From: an uncultured Pseudoxanthomonas sp.
GTDB taxonomy: Bacteria > Pseudomonadota > Gammaproteobacteria > Xanthomonadales > Xanthomonadaceae
DNA length: 37,993 nt
Assembly: GCA_946886405.1 (NCBI GenBank)
Contig: CAMPIO010000028.1
Span: forward strand, 1 to 37,993
Direction: 5' to 3'
This document shows, in pieces, positions 15,433 to 23,801 of the stretch; position 1 is the first letter of the stretch; every line of letters begins with the position of its first letter. The notes below the pieces were generated by a model. It saw nothing but the letters and a program-made list of their open reading frames with translations, was not told the origin of the DNA and did not search any database. The translations under genes and the position numbers were made by a program.

Positions 15433-15966
15433 TCAGAGCGCGGTCTGGCGGAATTCGGGCGTGCGCGCCAACAACCCCAGCGCAAAGACGCCCCACCGCT
15501 GATCGTCGCTGGCGAAAGCGCGATCGATGAAATGTCCGTAGCGGCCGTCCGCCAGGTCCCCCGGCTCGACCTGCTGCGATTCGTGGAAACTGCGCTGGCC
15601 GTACAGCTCGTCGATGGTCAGCGCGACGTCGCCGCCAGCCTGGCGCATCACCAGCACGCGCTGGCCTTCGTGCAGCACCGTGCGTTCGCCTTCGAGGAAC
15701 TGTTTCAGGTCCACGACCGGAAACAGGTTGCCGCGCAGGTTGCCGATGCCCAGCAGCCAGGGGTGCGCGCCCGGCACCGGCGTGACCGGCGGCATCTGCA
15801 CGATTTCCACCACTTCCCCGAAGTTGGAAATCAGCCGGCGCTTGCCGACCCGGTAGCCGACGCCACGGTACTGGTCCTGCGCGATCTCGCGCGCCGGCTG
15901 CAGCACGGCATGCGCCAGGCTGCGGCGCTCGTATTCGGCCAGCGTATCGAACGGTGTGCGGATCAT
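15433..15966 (-). CDS. pilI: PilI, CheW-like adaptor for PilJ-PilL
   Basis: The 177-residue protein is a CheW domain: residues from about 30 on include YRVGKRRLISNFGEVVEIV, then HPWLLGIGNLRGNLFPVVDLKQFL, the hallmark G-N-L-R-G segment that contacts receptor and kinase, and VLVMRQAGGDVALTIDELYG. It is expected to bridge the PilJ receptor tip to the CheW-like domain of PilL in the polar or peripheral array. The N-terminal FDTLAEYERRSLAHA helix is typical of PilI. It is second in the operon, 50 bases after pilG and 34 before pilJ; in Pseudomonas pilH lies in the former gap, but here nothing fits in it. Confidence 0.92.
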   Translation of the reverse strand: MIRTPFDTLAEYERRSLAHAVLQPAREIAQDQYRGVGYRVGKRRLISNFGEVVEIVQMPPVTPVPGAHPWLLGIGNLRGNLFPVVDLKQFLEGERTVLHEGQRVLVMRQAGGDVALTIDELYGQRSFHESQQVEPGDLADGRYGHFIDRAFASDDQRWGVFALGLLARTPEFRQTAL

Positions 15967-16016
15967 CGCCCGCCCCCTGTGCCTTCAGTGCGAATGGTCG
16001 CCATGGCGCCAGCCCC

Positions 16017-16418
16017 TCAGGTGCTGACGTGGGCGCGGATGGCGTCGAGGAGTTCCTCGCGCGTGAACGGCTTGGTCAGGTACTGCTCCGAGCCGACGAT
16101 GCGCCCGCGCGCCTTGTCGAACAGGCTGTCCTTGGATGACAGCATGATGACCGGCGTGGACTTGAACACCTGGTTGTTCTTGATCAGCGCACAGGTCTGA
16201 TACCCGTCCAGGCGCGGCATCATGATGTCCACGAAGATGATCTGCGGCTGCTGGTCGGCGATCTTGGCCAAGGCCTCGAAGCCGTCCGTCGCGGTCACGA
16301 CTTCGCACCCCTCGCGTTTCAGCAGGGTTTCTGCGGTGCGGCGGATGGTTTTCGAGTCATCGATCACCATGACCCGTAGGCCGTGGAGTCCACCGGCCTG
16401 GCCTTCGTTCTGCGTCAT
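16017..16418 (-). CDS. pilG: PilG, CheY-like response regulator of twitching motility
   Basis: The 133-residue protein is a single receiver domain with no output domain. LRVMVIDDSKTIRRTAETLLKREGC gives the acidic pocket, FVDIMMPRLDGYQTCALIKNN holds the phosphoryl Asp64, VIMLSSKDSLFDKARGR the switch Ser, and YLTKPFTREELL the conserved Lys. The stretch MMPRLDGYQTCALIKNN and SSKD-LFDKARGRIVGSEQYLTKPF is that of PilG, not PilH. In Pseudomonas PilG acts on pilus extension through the PilB side and on cAMP signalling. It is the first gene of the operon and is divergent from gshB. A short AGG (as TCAGGTA) just before the ATG and a GGGGA about ten bases away could serve as ribosome site. Confidence 0.95.
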   Translation of the reverse strand: MTQNEGQAGGLHGLRVMVIDDSKTIRRTAETLLKREGCEVVTATDGFEALAKIADQQPQIIFVDIMMPRLDGYQTCALIKNNQVFKSTPVIMLSSKDSLFDKARGRIVGSEQYLTKPFTREELLDAIRAHVST

Positions 16419-16479
16419 TACCTGATTTCCCCGTGCGCGCGTGGCTTCATTGACGAACCGGCCACGCTGCGTTGTTGCC

Positions 16480-16509
16480 TATATCCCCTATCCCGGCGCG
16501 CACTGTCAA
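16480..16509 (-). promoter_or_regulatory. Candidate sigma-70 promoter of the Pil-Chp operon
   Basis: On the minus strand a perfect -35 box TTGACA (16504-16509) stands 18 bases before GATATA (16480-16485), with alternative -10 registers one or two bases away. Transcription would begin near 16473 and leave a leader of about 55 bases before pilG. The -35 is exact, the -10 is weak. It could be activator-dependent. Confidence 0.4.
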
Positions 16510-16625
16510 GCCACAGCGTCGGCCGCCGTTCCGATGAACGGGATCATGCGAACTGCGTCGCAGTTTGTGGCGACGACGAAGACAGGGCGTTCCACCCGCG
16601 GCCGGCGCGGTGATCGCATGCGCCC

Positions 16626-16634
16626 TGATACCAT
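16626..16634 (+). promoter_or_regulatory. Candidate extended -10 promoter element of gshB
   Basis: TGATACCAT (16626-16634) matches an extended -10 (TGn plus TACCAT). A start near 16641 would give a leader of about 20 bases. I see no convincing -35, which is normal for extended -10 promoters. Confidence 0.35.
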
Positions 16635-16661
16635 CACGGCGTCTCCCGCAGAACCTCCCCC

Positions 16662-17606
16662 ATGCCGCTGGACGTCATCGTCGTCATGGACCCGATCGGG
16701 TCCATCAAGATCGCCAAGGACACCACCTTCGCCATGCTGCTGGAAGCCCAGCGGCGCGGCCATCGCCTGCTCTACGTCACCCCCGGCCGGCTGTCGCTGC
16801 GCGACGGCGTGGCGCATGCCCAGGTGGCGGCGCTGGCGGTACGGGACGACAAGGCCGACTGGTTCAGCCTGGGCGAGGCGCACGAGCTGGCCTTCGGCCC
16901 CGGCCAGGTCGTGCTGATGCGCAAGGACCCGCCGTTCGACGATCAGTACCTCTACGACACCCACGTGCTGGGCATCGCCCAGCAGGCCGGCGCGCTGATC
17001 GTCAACGATCCGCAGGGCCTGCGCGACTTCAACGAGAAGCTGGCGGCCCTGCTGTTCCCGCAGTGCTGCCCGCCGACCCTGGTGAGCCGCGACCCGGTCG
17101 CGCTGAAAGCCTTTGTCGCCGAGCACGGCGAGGCAGTGCTGAAGCCGCTGGACGGCATGGGCGGGCGCTCGATCTTCCGCGTGAAGGCCGGCGACCCCAA
17201 CACCAACGTCATCCTGGAAACCCTGGTCGGCGACGGCCATCAGACGCTGGCCCAGCGCTTCATCCCCGGCATCAAGGACGGCGACAAGCGCGTGCTGCTG
17301 GTCGATGGCGAACCGGTGGACTACGCACTGGCACGCATCCCGCAAGGCGACGAGTTCCGCGGCAACCTCGCCGCCGGCGGGCGCGGCGAAGGCCGGCCGC
17401 TCAGTGAACGCGACCGCTGGATCGCGGCACAGGTAGGCCCGGAGATGAAGCGGCGCGGCATGCTGTTCGTCGGCCTGGACGTGATCGGCGACTACCTGAC
17501 CGAGGTCAATGTCACCAGCCCCACCTGCGTGCGCGAGCTGGATGCACAGTTCGGCCTGAACATCGCAGGTCAGCTGTTCGACACCATCGAGAAGAAGCTG
17601 GCCTGA
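16662..17606 (+). CDS. gshB: Glutathione synthase GshB
   Basis: GshB joins gamma-glutamylcysteine and glycine with ATP to form glutathione. The 314-residue protein has the family's opening VIVVMDPIGSIKIAKDTTFAMLLEAQRRGH, RKDPPFDDQYLYDTHVLGIAQ, and FNEKLAALLFPQCCPPTLVS, followed by the ATP-grasp part: VLKPLDGMGGRSIFRVK (the phosphate-binding loop), LAQRFIPGIKDGDKRVLLVDGEPV, GNLAAGGRGEGRPLSERD and GLDVIGDYLTEVNVTSPTC with the metal-binding residues. Length is that of E. coli GshB. It is divergent from pilG and is followed after one base by the tonB-like gene. Its ribosome site is poor (ACCTCCCCC before the ATG), so translation may depend on a short unstructured leader. Confidence 0.96.
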   Translation: MPLDVIVVMDPIGSIKIAKDTTFAMLLEAQRRGHRLLYVTPGRLSLRDGVAHAQVAALAVRDDKADWFSLGEAHELAFGPGQVVLMRKDPPFDDQYLYDTHVLGIAQQAGALIVNDPQGLRDFNEKLAALLFPQCCPPTLVSRDPVALKAFVAEHGEAVLKPLDGMGGRSIFRVKAGDPNTNVILETLVGDGHQTLAQRFIPGIKDGDKRVLLVDGEPVDYALARIPQGDEFRGNLAAGGRGEGRPLSERDRWIAAQVGPEMKRRGMLFVGLDVIGDYLTEVNVTSPTCVRELDAQFGLNIAGQLFDTIEKKLA

Positions 17607-17607
17607 G

Positions 17608-18483
17608 ATGTCGGCCGTTCCGGCAAGCCCACCGAAGATCGGCGCCAGCGAGCGCCTGGGTGCCACGCTGGCGCTGTCGCTGATCGTGCACGGCCTGCTG
17701 GTGCTGGGCGTGGGCTTCGCCCTCGACGACGCCGCGCCGGTGATGCCGACGCTGGACGTGATCCTCAGCCAGACCAGCACGCCGCTGACGCCGAAGGAAG
17801 CCGACTTCCTGGCCGCGGCCAACCAGGAGGGTGGCGGCGAGAGCGAGCAGGCCAAACGCCCGCGCGACAGCCAGGCCGGCTGGATTCCCCAGCCCGACAC
17901 CGGGCTGGCGCCCCAGCCGTTGCGCGCGCAGACCACCGCGCCGGCGCCGCCGCAGGAAACCCGCGTGGTGACGACCCGCGACAGCGACGCCCGCACACCC
18001 ACGCCCGAAGCGCGCCCGCAACCGGACCAGCCCGAACTGCCGCAGGGCGAGCAGAAGGTCCAGCGCGACGCCGAGATGGCGCGCCTGGCAGCCGAGTACC
18101 ACCTGCGCTCCGAGTTGTATGCCAAGCGTCCGAAGCGCAAGTTCGTGTCGGCGAGCACCAAGGAATACGTCTACGCGAACTACCTGCGCGCGTGGGTGGA
18201 CCGCGCCGAGCGTGTCGGCAATCTCAACTACCCCGATGAAGCGCGCCGCCGTCGCCTCGCCGGCACGCTGGTGATCAGCGTAGCCGTACGCCGCGACGGC
18301 AGCGTCGAGCAGACGCGCATCATCCAGTCCAGCGGCATCCCCCTGCTCGATTCGACGGCGCAGCGCATCGTGCAGCTGTCCTCACCGTTCCCGCCCTTGC
18401 CGGAAACGGCGGAGAACGTCGACGTTCTGCACGTCACCCGCACCTGGCGTTTCCTGCCGGGTGGCGAGGTGCGCGACGAGTGA
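17608..18483 (+). CDS. TonB-family energy transducer, probably the twitching-linked TonB3 type
   Basis: The 291-residue protein has a single N-terminal membrane helix at about 18-38 (ATLALSLIVHGLLVLGVGFAL, with the TonB-type S-x-x-x-H pattern), a long Pro/Gln/Glu-rich periplasmic spacer, and a C-terminal TonB domain from about 205 on, starting NYPDEARRRRLAGTLVISVAV and continuing DGSVEQTRIIQSSGI. TonB proteins pass proton-motive force from ExbB-ExbD to outer-membrane receptors. No exbB or exbD is nearby. It starts one base after the gshB stop. In Pseudomonas aeruginosa tonB3, gshB and pilG lie together in the same way and TonB3 has been reported to be needed for twitching, so I infer an orthologous role; I did not assign the symbol because homology beyond context cannot be tested here. 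Confidence 0.85.
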   Translation: MSAVPASPPKIGASERLGATLALSLIVHGLLVLGVGFALDDAAPVMPTLDVILSQTSTPLTPKEADFLAAANQEGGGESEQAKRPRDSQAGWIPQPDTGLAPQPLRAQTTAPAPPQETRVVTTRDSDARTPTPEARPQPDQPELPQGEQKVQRDAEMARLAAEYHLRSELYAKRPKRKFVSASTKEYVYANYLRAWVDRAERVGNLNYPDEARRRRLAGTLVISVAVRRDGSVEQTRIIQSSGIPLLDSTAQRIVQLSSPFPPLPETAENVDVLHVTRTWRFLPGGEVRDE

Positions 18484-18486
18484 TTC

Positions 18487-20565
18487 TCAGGGCGCGAGCG
18501 TGCCCGGCAATCGCAGGTTCCTGCGCAGGTAGCCGCGCAGTTCTGTATCGGGCGCCGCCGGCGCCGCACCGCCAAGCTCACGGTGCAGCATCGTTTCGAT
18601 CAGGTAGGTGCGTGCCTCGCGGGCAAGCGGCGTACCGCCGTCGTGGCCCGCCTGCCCGTCCACCAGCAGGGTGACGTCCTTGCCGGCCAGCCTCAGGCGG
18701 GCCGCGTATTCGATGACGCCGGCCAGGCCGACGCGCCGGTCTTCGCCGCCCGCGACCAGCAGCACCGGTCGGCGCAGGCGCGTCACGTTGGCCAAGGGCG
18801 ACTGCGCACGCAGCCGACCCATCGTCGTCTGGTCGGCGACATCGATGCCCTGCGCCCGCAGCCAGATTTCCATCGGCACCACGGAACTGACTTCGAGCGC
18901 TTCGGGATTGCGCAGGACCCAGCGCAACACCCAGCCGAAATCCGGTGGCGGCACCATCGCCACCGCCACCTTGAACAGGTCGGGCTCGAAGGTCGCGCCC
19001 AGCAGGGCCGAGTAGCCGCCGAAGGACGCGCCGACGATGCCGACACGTTCGGGATCGCCAACACCCTGCGCAAGCAGCCAGCGCGTGCCGTCGACCACGT
19101 CGCCCTGCACGCGTCCGTTGCCGAAGTCGGAGCCCGCCGCACGCAGGTAGTCATGACCATGGCCGGTCGAACCTCGAAAGTTGGGCTCGAACACGGCATA
19201 GCCGCGATTGGCAAGTAACTGGCTCAGCGATCGGTACTCGGGCTTCCAATGGTTCCAGGGTCCGCCATGCGGGACCACGACCAGGGGCAACCTTGTCGCG
19301 TCGCGCCCAGGCGGCAACCACAGGAAGCCGTGCAGGCGGCGACCGTCGGAGGCCTTCCATGCCAACGGCATCGGGCGCGCGAGCGACGCCTCGGGCACGA
19401 CGATCGCTGCGGCACCGCTGCGGCGATCGAGCGGCTGCTCGTCCAGCAGCGGTGCCAGCGTGCGCGTCGACGGGTCGTACAGCCGCCAGCGGCGCAGCGG
19501 TGCCTGCGGCGAGCTGGTCTCCACCAGCCAGCGCGCGCCCTTGCCGACACCTGGCTGCAGGTCGAGGTCGCGACCGGGCAATGCCGATTGCAGCATGGCC
19601 AGGTGCGCGGCATCGTCGGGCGCCAGCGCATGCAGGTGCGCCGTGGTGCTGCGGTACGCCACGAAACGCGGCCGTCGGTCGACGGGGTCCTCGATGAGGC
19701 GGTCGATGTCCGCGATGCGCTCGGGATCGGCGTGCACGTCATCAAGCTGGCCATCGAGCCTCAATCGGGCCAGGCGCGACCGGTCGCCATGCAGATCGGT
19801 GCGCAGCCATGCCGTGCCGTCGGCGGCCATGCCGCGCAACGCACAGCGGCGGCTCGGATCGCAGCGCAGGACCGGCTTCGCCTCGCCCTCCACGACGCGC
19901 AGGATCACCAGCCCACCCTCTTCCACTCGCTGCAGCCACGCCGGCCGACCTTGCGCATCGAGGACCGCATCGGCGATGCGCTGCCGGTCCTGCCAAAGCA
20001 CCGTCCGCTGTCCGCGCATGTCCACGCGCAGCAACCGCCAGCGCTTGGGTGCCACTGCCGGACCTTCCCGTTCGACCAGCAGCACCGCAGCAGCTTGGGA
20101 GGCATCGGTATCGAGCATCGTGAGTGCGGCGGTGCCGTCGAACATCGTGATGCGTCCGGTCCCGCCCTGTCCCCGCACGGCCACCGCCTGCAGGTCGCGG
20201 GGCGAACGCAGCAGCAGCCAGCGACCATCGCGACTCCAGTCGAGCGACCGCGCCGGGGTATCCGCCAGCACGCGCCGGGGCGCGGCGGTGGCGATCGTGC
20301 GCAACCACAGTTCGCGTTGCTCTCCACGTTCGCGCAACCAGGCCACGTGACGCCCATCCGGCGATAGCCGGATATCGGTGATCGAACCCCGCTGCAGCAG
20401 GACGCCCCGCGACAGCGGCGGCGCGACGGCACGCGCACGCTCGGCATCGACGTAGGTCTGCAGGGTCGCGTCGTTGCCCGCATGGGCGGGCAATGCGAAC
20501 GCCGCGACGAGCAGACACAGCGGTGCGAACAGACGCCGCCCGGCGCCCGGCAGTGACAACCTCAT
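18487..20565 (-). CDS. Secreted S9 family (prolyl oligopeptidase-like) serine peptidase
   Basis: A signal peptide (residues 1-29, ending LPAHA before GND) sends this 692-residue protein across the inner membrane. The first 400 residues form short beta-rich repeats with ITDIRLSPDGRHVAWLRER and LDWSRDGRWLLLRS, typical of a beta-propeller. The C-terminal alpha/beta-hydrolase has VVVPHGGPWNHW (oxyanion region), the nucleophile Ser514 in GASFGGYSA, Asp609 in GGEDRRV and His641 in AGHDGG, so the triad is complete. Such enzymes cleave short peptides, often after proline or act as acyl-aminoacyl peptidases; the substrate is unknown. It is the last gene of the gntR-ABC operon, with a strong AGGAGA ribosome site and 33 bases after the permease. 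It ends three bases from the tonB-like stop, tail to tail. Confidence 0.9.
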   Translation of the reverse strand: MRLSLPGAGRRLFAPLCLLVAAFALPAHAGNDATLQTYVDAERARAVAPPLSRGVLLQRGSITDIRLSPDGRHVAWLRERGEQRELWLRTIATAAPRRVLADTPARSLDWSRDGRWLLLRSPRDLQAVAVRGQGGTGRITMFDGTAALTMLDTDASQAAAVLLVEREGPAVAPKRWRLLRVDMRGQRTVLWQDRQRIADAVLDAQGRPAWLQRVEEGGLVILRVVEGEAKPVLRCDPSRRCALRGMAADGTAWLRTDLHGDRSRLARLRLDGQLDDVHADPERIADIDRLIEDPVDRRPRFVAYRSTTAHLHALAPDDAAHLAMLQSALPGRDLDLQPGVGKGARWLVETSSPQAPLRRWRLYDPSTRTLAPLLDEQPLDRRSGAAAIVVPEASLARPMPLAWKASDGRRLHGFLWLPPGRDATRLPLVVVPHGGPWNHWKPEYRSLSQLLANRGYAVFEPNFRGSTGHGHDYLRAAGSDFGNGRVQGDVVDGTRWLLAQGVGDPERVGIVGASFGGYSALLGATFEPDLFKVAVAMVPPPDFGWVLRWVLRNPEALEVSSVVPMEIWLRAQGIDVADQTTMGRLRAQSPLANVTRLRRPVLLVAGGEDRRVGLAGVIEYAARLRLAGKDVTLLVDGQAGHDGGTPLAREARTYLIETMLHRELGGAAPAAPDTELRGYLRRNLRLPGTLAP

Positions 20566-20598
20566 GGTGTTCTCCTCTAAGGGGAAGAAGCGGAACCG

Positions 20599-22440
20599 TC
20601 AGGCGATTGCCGGTTCCGGCAACGGGGCATCGGCAACGACATCGCGACGGGGCACCACCAGCCACAGGCTGCCCAGCGCAGGCAGCCCGATCAGCGCGCA
20701 TGCAGCGATCCAGCCACAGCGCGCACGCATGGACAGCGTCGTCCGCGCCGTGCGCCAGGCGGCGCCGATGGTGGCCAACAGCGACAGCAGCCCGGCCAGC
20801 CACAGCATCGAGACCGGTCGTGGCGCCGGCACGGTGACATCCAGCGGCAATGCCGGCGCGAACAGGTTGCGTGCCGCCTCGATGGCCCTCGACAGCAGCG
20901 GCGACGGCCACCAGTGGCGATAGCGGTAGACCGGCGGATAGTCGAAGGCCATCGCGCGACGGTGCACGGTCTCGATGTGTCCATCATCGTGCGTGCGCAG
21001 CGTGATCTGCACCGGCAAGGCGCCGTCACCGTGCGATTCCGCCGAGAAGGCCAGCGCGATCAGATGGCCGTCGACGAGTTCGATCATGTCCAGGTTGCGC
21101 AGGTCGCCCATCGCACCCGGCAGTGGCACGCGCAACCGCGGCGCCACCACGCCATCGGCCTCGACCAGCGGACGGCCGTCATAGAAGTACAGCGCGCGGT
21201 CGCTCAGCATGCCGACGCCCTGCCCTAGCGGACCACCGCCCATCAGCGTCTCACCGGCGCCGACGCGCAGGCGCGGCAGCACCCGGTGCTGCGCGCTGCG
21301 GTACTGGTACAGCGTGTCGCCACCGACCAGCACCGTATCGCCCGGCTCCATACCCGGCAGACCCTCGCCGGACAGCACGATCGCCTTGAACGGCGCCTGC
21401 TCCGGACCGACGCCCAGCGTGCCCGCCGCGCGGTTGTCCGACAGGCGATAGCCGTGCAGGCGCATGTCGTCATGGCTGAACACCCAGCGTTCGCGGCGTT
21501 CGCCGTCGTCGAATTCCATCGGGCGGAAGTTGGCCAGCTCCTGGTGCTGCGGCAGCCTGGGTACCTGCACACCCAGGCCCTCCGGTTCGGACAGGCGGAT
21601 CTGCTCGCGCAGCAGTGATGCATCCGGGTGATGGCTGCCGCGCAGGCCCGCGATCATGCGGTCGCGCGCATCCATCTTCTCGACTTCGTTGTGCCCGCCC
21701 ATCGGCGGCGTCGGCGTGTTGTTAGGATGGCTGCCTTGCATGATCCACAGCATTTCGAGGCAGAACAGCAGCACCAGCACCATCAGGTGCAGGGCCACCT
21801 GCAGCGGCAACGCCACCGCAGCGGTCGCCAGCAGGGTGCGCGGGGGCGAATCCAGGTCGGCGACGAAGGCGATGCGCAGCAGCAATGCCAGCCACACGAC
21901 GATGATCAACTCGATCGCGATCATCGCGGGGCCGTACGCCCGACTCACCAGCAGCCAGACCAGCAGCACCAGCGCCGCACCCGCCCAGCGCCAGCCGCGC
22001 AGGCTGCAGAACGCACCGGCGAGATAGGCAGCGATGGCGATCAACCAGGCCGACAGCGGCAGCAACCAGTGGCGCGCATCGACCACGCGCGGGGTGAGGG
22101 TTTCCTGCCATGTCGCGACAGCCAGCAGCGGCAAAGCCACCGCCACCGCCAGCAACACCGATGCCGCCAGCGACAGCGCGAAGGCGATGCGCCCGGGCGC
22201 CAACGGCCGGTGCAGCAGGCTCACCCATTGGCTCGGCTTGCGGTAGCTGCCCATCTGGTACAGCCCGAGCAGCACGCCGCACAGGGCGTAGAGGCCACCG
22301 ATCACGCGATGCACGACCAGCGGCTGCTGGCCAAGATCGACGACACGCGCCATGAACGCCAGCGCCAACAGGTGGACCAGCGCGGCCAGCAGGGCCCAGC
22401 CTCGGAAACGCAGGAGCTCGCTCTTGAAGAAATCGAACAT
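20599..22440 (-). CDS. ABC transporter permease with large extracytoplasmic insertion
   Basis: The 613-residue protein begins MFDFFKSELLRFRGWALLA, a usual opening of ABC-2 type permeases in YtrA-regulated operons. About six to seven hydrophobic helices fill residues 15-245. Then comes a hydrophilic stretch of about 275 residues (roughly 250-525) with many beta-type segments, HNEVEKMDARDRMIAG at its start and YRYRHWWPSPLLSRA near its end, and two last helices at about 540-595. This insertion should face the periplasm and is much larger than in ordinary ABC-2 permeases. It partners the ATPase gene upstream (10-base gap, GAGGAG ribosome site). I cannot name the substrate. Export of a peptide or lipid-linked compound would fit the neighbouring regulator and peptidase, as inference. 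Confidence 0.85.
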   Translation of the reverse strand: MFDFFKSELLRFRGWALLAALVHLLALAFMARVVDLGQQPLVVHRVIGGLYALCGVLLGLYQMGSYRKPSQWVSLLHRPLAPGRIAFALSLAASVLLAVAVALPLLAVATWQETLTPRVVDARHWLLPLSAWLIAIAAYLAGAFCSLRGWRWAGAALVLLVWLLVSRAYGPAMIAIELIIVVWLALLLRIAFVADLDSPPRTLLATAAVALPLQVALHLMVLVLLFCLEMLWIMQGSHPNNTPTPPMGGHNEVEKMDARDRMIAGLRGSHHPDASLLREQIRLSEPEGLGVQVPRLPQHQELANFRPMEFDDGERRERWVFSHDDMRLHGYRLSDNRAAGTLGVGPEQAPFKAIVLSGEGLPGMEPGDTVLVGGDTLYQYRSAQHRVLPRLRVGAGETLMGGGPLGQGVGMLSDRALYFYDGRPLVEADGVVAPRLRVPLPGAMGDLRNLDMIELVDGHLIALAFSAESHGDGALPVQITLRTHDDGHIETVHRRAMAFDYPPVYRYRHWWPSPLLSRAIEAARNLFAPALPLDVTVPAPRPVSMLWLAGLLSLLATIGAAWRTARTTLSMRARCGWIAACALIGLPALGSLWLVVPRRDVVADAPLPEPAIA

Positions 22441-22450
22441 GGGCGTCTCC

Positions 22451-23359
22451 TCAGGCGGCCGCTGGCGCGGCGTGGTTCTTGACCAGGAAGCCGTTTACCG
22501 CGCGGTCCAGGCTCACCGGCATGCACTGGATGGAACGCGCGCCCTGCGCACGCAGGAAGTCGGCGAAGCCTTCGTCCTGGTCCAGCACCAAGTAGTGGTG
22601 CAGGCCATCCAGGCGCTGCATCTCCAGCAACCCGGGCACGCTGCGCGGATCGGGTCCCTTGAACGGCACATCGGCCACCCACAACGCGACGCGCGCGGTG
22701 AACTCCTCCGGCGCGGACATGTTCTTCAGTTGCCCGCGCTCGAGAATGATGAGGTTGTCGGCGACGCGCTCGATCTCCTCCATCTGGTGCGAGCAGTACA
22801 CGACGGTGCATTGCTCGGCCGCGGTGCTGTACATCAGCGATTCCAGGAAAGCGCGCTTGGCCACCACGTCCAGCCCCAGCGTCGGCTCGTCCAGGACGAG
22901 CAGCTCGGGGGACTGCGCCAGGGCCAACGCCAGGTTGAAGCCCGCACGTTCGCCACGCGACAGCTGCGAGACCTTCTGCTGCGGCAACACATGGTAGTGG
23001 CCGATGACGTCGTCGTAGGCACGGGGGTTCCATCCCGGGTACTGGTGCTGCTGCATCGCGCGCACCTGCTCCACCCGCATCCAGCCCGGCAGCGTGTGTT
23101 CCTCGTTGACGAAGCCGATGCGGCTGCGGTCTTCCGGGTGCAGGCGCTGGCTGTCGCGGCCCAGGATGCGCGCCGATCCCGAGGTGGGTGGCAGGAAGCC
23201 GAGCAGGATGCGGAACAGCGTGGACTTGCCGGCGCCGTTGGCGCCGACGATCGCGTGGATGCGTCCACGCGGGATTGCCAGGTCGAGGTGGTCCAATGCC
23301 AGCTTGCCGCCATAGCGGCGGGTCAGCGCGCGGGTTTCGATGACGTAGTCGTCGGACAT
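22451..23359 (-). CDS. ABC transporter ATP-binding protein (YtrB/BcrA-like)
   Basis: The 302-residue protein has all ABC ATPase motifs: Walker A GANGAGKST at 39-47, signature LSRGERAG at 133-140, Walker B LLVLDEPT at 153-160 with the catalytic Glu, and switch His191 in CSHQMEEIE. A C-terminal extension of about 90 residues after the nucleotide-binding core is seen in the antibiotic-exporter type of ATPase. The motif PGWMRVEQVRAMQQHQYPGWN resembles the Q-loop-adjacent region of the YtrB group. It starts 18 bases after the gntR stop, with an AAGG ribosome site, and is followed by the permease gene, so ATPase and permease form one exporter. Confidence 0.93.
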   Translation of the reverse strand: MSDDYVIETRALTRRYGGKLALDHLDLAIPRGRIHAIVGANGAGKSTLFRILLGFLPPTSGSARILGRDSQRLHPEDRSRIGFVNEEHTLPGWMRVEQVRAMQQHQYPGWNPRAYDDVIGHYHVLPQQKVSQLSRGERAGFNLALALAQSPELLVLDEPTLGLDVVAKRAFLESLMYSTAAEQCTVVYCSHQMEEIERVADNLIILERGQLKNMSAPEEFTARVALWVADVPFKGPDPRSVPGLLEMQRLDGLHHYLVLDQDEGFADFLRAQGARSIQCMPVSLDRAVNGFLVKNHAAPAAA

Positions 23360-23377
23360 GGCGATGCCTTTCCTTGC

Positions 23378-23788
23378 TCAGGCGATGCGGCGCGACGACC
23401 AGCGCCGCAGTTCGTGCGCGACCCGCGACTCCACCTCGTCGGCAGGGAACTCGAGCGGGATGACGTCGTTGACGAGGCGGCCGATGGCGTCGTCCAGGCG
23501 TCGCTCGCGTTCGGCATCGGACAGGCGCTGGCGCGGCGCGGCCACATAGAGCCCCATGCCCTGGCGCGACTCAAGCCAGCCTTCGGTGGTCAGTTCGGTA
23601 TAGGCCTTGGCGACGGTGTTGGGATTGATCGTCAGCTGCTGCGCCAGGCCGCGCACGCTGGGCAGCTGATCGCCGGACTTCAGTTCACCGGCGGCGATCT
23701 TCATCCGCACGCCATCGACGATCTGCCGGACGATGGGACGTGCGTCGCCGGTGGCGATCTGCAGCATCAGGGGCGTGGTGCGTGCCAT
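23378..23788 (-). CDS. GntR family transcriptional regulator, YtrA subfamily
   Basis: The 136-residue protein has an N-terminal winged helix-turn-helix (ARPIVRQIVDGVRMKIAAGEL, then LPSVRGLAQQLTINPNTVAKAYTELTTEGWL, residues 14-72) and a short C-terminal helical part of about 60 residues. That short effector part is the mark of the YtrA subfamily, whose members usually repress an ABC transporter operon in which they are the first gene. Here it heads gntR-ATPase-permease-S9 peptidase. A perfect palindrome overlaps its promoter at 23802-23832, so self-repression is likely. HpaR1 of Xanthomonas campestris is a known YtrA-subfamily regulator of virulence; whether this is its ortholog cannot be decided here. 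Confidence 0.92.
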   Translation of the reverse strand: MARTTPLMLQIATGDARPIVRQIVDGVRMKIAAGELKSGDQLPSVRGLAQQLTINPNTVAKAYTELTTEGWLESRQGMGLYVAAPRQRLSDAERERRLDDAIGRLVNDVIPLEFPADEVESRVAHELRRWSSRRIA

Positions 23789-23801
23789 GGCGAGGCTCGG
23801 T

